A stretch of DNA of 33,537 nucleotides from Frankia gtarii (GTDB lineage Bacteria > Actinomycetota > Actinomycetes > Frankiales > Frankiaceae). The notes beneath the pieces are model-generated. The model ran no database searches, was not told the DNA's origin, and saw nothing but the letters and a program-made list of their open reading frames with translations. Shown here one piece after another: positions 31,926 through 33,537 of this stretch. The position numbers and the translations under genes are program-made. Numbering within the stretch: the stretch's first letter is position 1; the number at the start of each line of letters is the position of its first letter. The DNA lies in contig NZ_JAMPTM010000039.1 of assembly GCF_025403375.1 (NCBI RefSeq), positions 1 to 33,537 on the forward strand. The letters are read 5' to 3'.

Positions 31926-32468
31926 TCAGTGCCGGTGTCCGTTCTGACGCGGGCAGACGTGATCGTCGTCGAGGGGCTGGCCACACAGCGGGCACGACGG
32001 GCGCCCGGCGTCGACGAGCCGCCCCGCCCGGCGGGCGAAGGCACGGGCGGAGCCCGCCGCCACCAGCACCCGCAGCGCGTCGGGGCCGTCCGGGTCGTCG
32101 CTGAACCCGGCGGCCGACCCCTCGCCGCCGGCCGCCTGCGCCTCGACGACGACGCGGCTGCCGCGCGGATCCCACCCGAGGGCGATCGTGGCGACCCGGA
32201 AGTCCGCCTCGATCGGCGGCTCCAGCGGCGAGGTGTCAGGCGCACCGACGGGCTCGGCGAGCTCGGCCGCGACCCCGCGCCGGCCCAGCTCGTCGAGCAG
32301 CTCGGTGAGCTGCTCGGCCAGCAGGGCGACCTGGGCCTTCTCGACCGCGACCGTGACCAGCCTCACCCCATCCCGGGCCTGCAGGTAGAACGAGCGGGCC
32401 CCGGGCGAGCCGACGGTGCCCGCGACGAACCGCTGCGGTGGGTCGAAGACGTGTATCCGGCGTGCCAT
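31926..32468 (-). CDS. DUF3090 protein with C-terminal zinc ribbon (TIGR03847)
   Basis: 180 residues. The N-terminal domain has RIHVFDPPQRFVAGTVG, then RSFYLQARDG, VAVEKAQVALLAEQL and FRVATIALGWD, as in the actinobacterial DUF3090 family (Rv2134c). The C-terminus is CPLCGQPLDDDHVCPRQNGHRH-like: Cys-x2-Cys, then Cys and several His, predicting a zinc-binding knuckle. The ATG at 32468 lies 6 bp after the phosphatase stop, with GGGGGAGCGG upstream, so the two are in one operon. No biochemical function is known; constant linkage to the phosphatase and kinase-like genes suggests a shared pathway. Confidence 0.92.
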   Translation of the reverse strand: MARRIHVFDPPQRFVAGTVGSPGARSFYLQARDGVRLVTVAVEKAQVALLAEQLTELLDELGRRGVAAELAEPVGAPDTSPLEPPIEADFRVATIALGWDPRGSRVVVEAQAAGGEGSAAGFSDDPDGPDALRVLVAAGSARAFARRAGRLVDAGRPSCPLCGQPLDDDHVCPRQNGHRH

Positions 32469-32474
32469 GGCCGA

Positions 32475-33356
32475 TCAGACCGCTCCCCCGCCGGCGGGCG
32501 GCGGGTAGGACCCGGCGCCCCCGCCGACGACCTCGTCGGGGCTCAGCCCGGCCGGGGGCGCCGAACCGTCCCCGGCGGCCGAGTCACCGGGGCCGCCCGC
32601 GGTGCCCGCCGTGCCCGCCGTGGACTCGCCCTCGGGCTTGGGGGGCGACGGGAGCAGCTCGGCGACGTCGCCGCCGATGTCGTTGATCCGCCGGACGAAC
32701 GGTCGCCGCTCGCCGTAGCGGATCACCGTCAACGAGCACGGGTCGACGGTGATCCGGTGGTACATGTCGAGGTGCATGCCCAGGGCGTCGGCGACGATCG
32801 TGCGGATGACGTCGCCGTGCGAGCACAGCAGCCAGGTCGCGTCCGGGCCGAGCCGGTCGTTCCATTCCCGCACCGCGGTGACGCCGCGGGCCTGGGTGTC
32901 GCGCAGCGCCTCGCCCTCGGGCCCGGGGAACACCACGGCGCTGGGATGGCTCTGCACCACCGCCCACAGCGGATCCTTGGCGAGAACGGCGAGCTCCTGC
33001 CCGGTCCAGTCCCCGTAACGGCACTCCCCGAGCCGCTCGTCGACGGCGACCGGCTGGACGCCGCCGGGAGCCTGCGGCCCCTCGGGCCGCCGCGCCGCGA
33101 TCGTGCCCGCCGTCTCGCGGCAGCGCTCAAGCGGGCTGCTGACGATCGCGGCGAGCGGGATGTCCCCGAGCCGATCCGCCAGGCCCGAGGCCTGCCGCCG
33201 GCCCCGCTCGTCCAGGCTGACGCCCGGGGTCCAGCCGAGGAGGATCTTGCCCGTGACGGCGGTCAGGCCGTGGCGGACCAGCAACACAGTGGTCAACCGG
33301 TCGGTCCCTTCGAGATCGGACGGGTCCGCGACGCCACCGGACCCGCGGGCGGCCAT
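32475..33356 (-). CDS. Histidine-phosphatase superfamily protein, MSMEG_4193 family
   Basis: Member of the phosphoglycerate-mutase-like histidine phosphatases (TIGR03848, Rv2135c). The phosphohistidine motif is VLLVRHG, followed by SSPLERCRET, the acid/base GECRYGDWTG and LLCSHGDVIR with the second His. Core and catalytic residues are intact; the last 65 or so residues are a Gly/Ala/Pro-rich tail. The start is uncertain: the frame opens with GTG at 33440, but a TAGCGT hexamer overlaps that codon. ATG at 33356 and TTG at 33296 (with GAAGGGA upstream, giving the family-like LTTVLLVRHG) are more likely; I used 33356. It heads the trio with DUF3090 and the kinase-like protein. The real substrate is unknown. 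Confidence 0.88.
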   Translation of the reverse strand: MAARGSGGVADPSDLEGTDRLTTVLLVRHGLTAVTGKILLGWTPGVSLDERGRRQASGLADRLGDIPLAAIVSSPLERCRETAGTIAARRPEGPQAPGGVQPVAVDERLGECRYGDWTGQELAVLAKDPLWAVVQSHPSAVVFPGPEGEALRDTQARGVTAVREWNDRLGPDATWLLCSHGDVIRTIVADALGMHLDMYHRITVDPCSLTVIRYGERRPFVRRINDIGGDVAELLPSPPKPEGESTAGTAGTAGGPGDSAAGDGSAPPAGLSPDEVVGGGAGSYPPPAGGGAV

Positions 33357-33481
33357 AACCGGACGCGGCGCGTGGCCGCAGCCCTGGACACGCCGGGTGC
33401 GGACCGCGGCGCGCCCTGACACAGCCACCGGTGATACCACGCTACCCAGCGGGCTTCGCCGGGCGCCGAGTGGTGCGTCGT

Positions 33482-33487
33482 TACGCT
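33482..33487 (+). promoter_or_regulatory. Candidate -10 element of the right-edge gene (leaderless)
   Basis: TACGCT followed by 7 nt (TCCCGGC) and the ATG at 33495. The hexamer is identical to that before dop. Confidence 0.4.
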
Positions 33488-33494
33488 TCCCGGC

Positions 33495-33537
33495 ATGCCC
33501 GACGAGTACCCGACCGCCGCCGTCCCGGGACCCGATC
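33495..33537 (+). CDS. Start of an unidentified gene, cut by right edge
   Basis: ATG at 33495 begins MPDEYPTAAVPGPD and stays open to the end of the window. Third positions are almost all G or C, and a leaderless -10 lies directly upstream. It is divergent from the phosphatase gene. Fourteen codons are too few to name a product. Confidence 0.5.
   Translation, partial: MPDEYPTAAVPGPD

Overview
The window is about 72% GC by eye, with strong G/C preference in third codon positions, many GTG starts, a complete Pup-proteasome system and mycothiol biosynthesis. This is a mycothiol-producing actinobacterium. Gene order follows the Mycobacterium tuberculosis helY-tatC-tatA-pafC-pafB-pafA and prcA-prcB-pup-dop-mpa clusters, and the N-terminus of the ARC ATPase resembles those I remember from Frankia, so Frankiaceae is my best guess (inference).

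Layout. 1-7148, all minus: a truncated HelY-type helicase, tatC, tatA, a small membrane coiled-coil protein, the WYL regulators pafC and pafB, an FKBP lipoprotein, and the Pup ligase pafA. 7206-10308: a six-helix membrane protein with long disordered ends (minus, with a possible 36-codon leader ORF) and a plus-strand dienelactone hydrolase. 10461-16679, minus: prcA, prcB, a possible 76-codon ORF, pup, dop and arc. These carry out pupylation, depupylation, unfolding and degradation. 16799-21041: a ferredoxin, the tRNA m1A58 methylase trmI overlapping a CBS-containing site-2 protease, and a RecB/Cas4-like PD-(D/E)XK protein with a cysteine cluster. 21332-25259: a MacB/LolD-like ATPase with a His/Asp-rich tail plus its FtsX-like permease. 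25366-26154: a HAD hydrolase. 26155-27246: about 1.1 kb without a convincing gene. 27247-28089: a PAC2-family protein. 28235-33356, minus: a DivIVA-like coiled-coil protein, mshC, and a conserved actinobacterial trio (PI3/4-kinase-like protein, DUF3090 zinc-ribbon protein, histidine phosphatase). A plus-strand gene begins at 33495 and runs off the right end.

How the parts work together. PafA attaches Pup to substrate lysines, Dop removes Pup, the ARC hexamer unfolds pupylated proteins and feeds them to the PrcA/PrcB core. Pup here already ends in Glu, so no deamidation is needed. PafB and PafC form a transcription regulator in relatives rather than part of the pupylation enzymes. PAC2, the ferredoxin, trmI and the nuclease are standard neighbours of this locus.

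Expression signals. Several transcription units appear leaderless: a TANNNT -10 hexamer lies 6-7 nt before the start codon of helY, pafA, dop, the site-2 protease, the RecB-like gene, mshC and the right-edge gene. pup and arc instead have a TAGTGT hexamer, a short leader and a strong Shine-Dalgarno. Perfect hairpins lie between convergent genes (10317-10362, 17473-17525, 28111-28137), after arc (two in tandem, 14760-14847) and between pup and prcB (12516-12544). I saw no rRNA, tRNA, insertion sequence, CRISPR array or phage gene.
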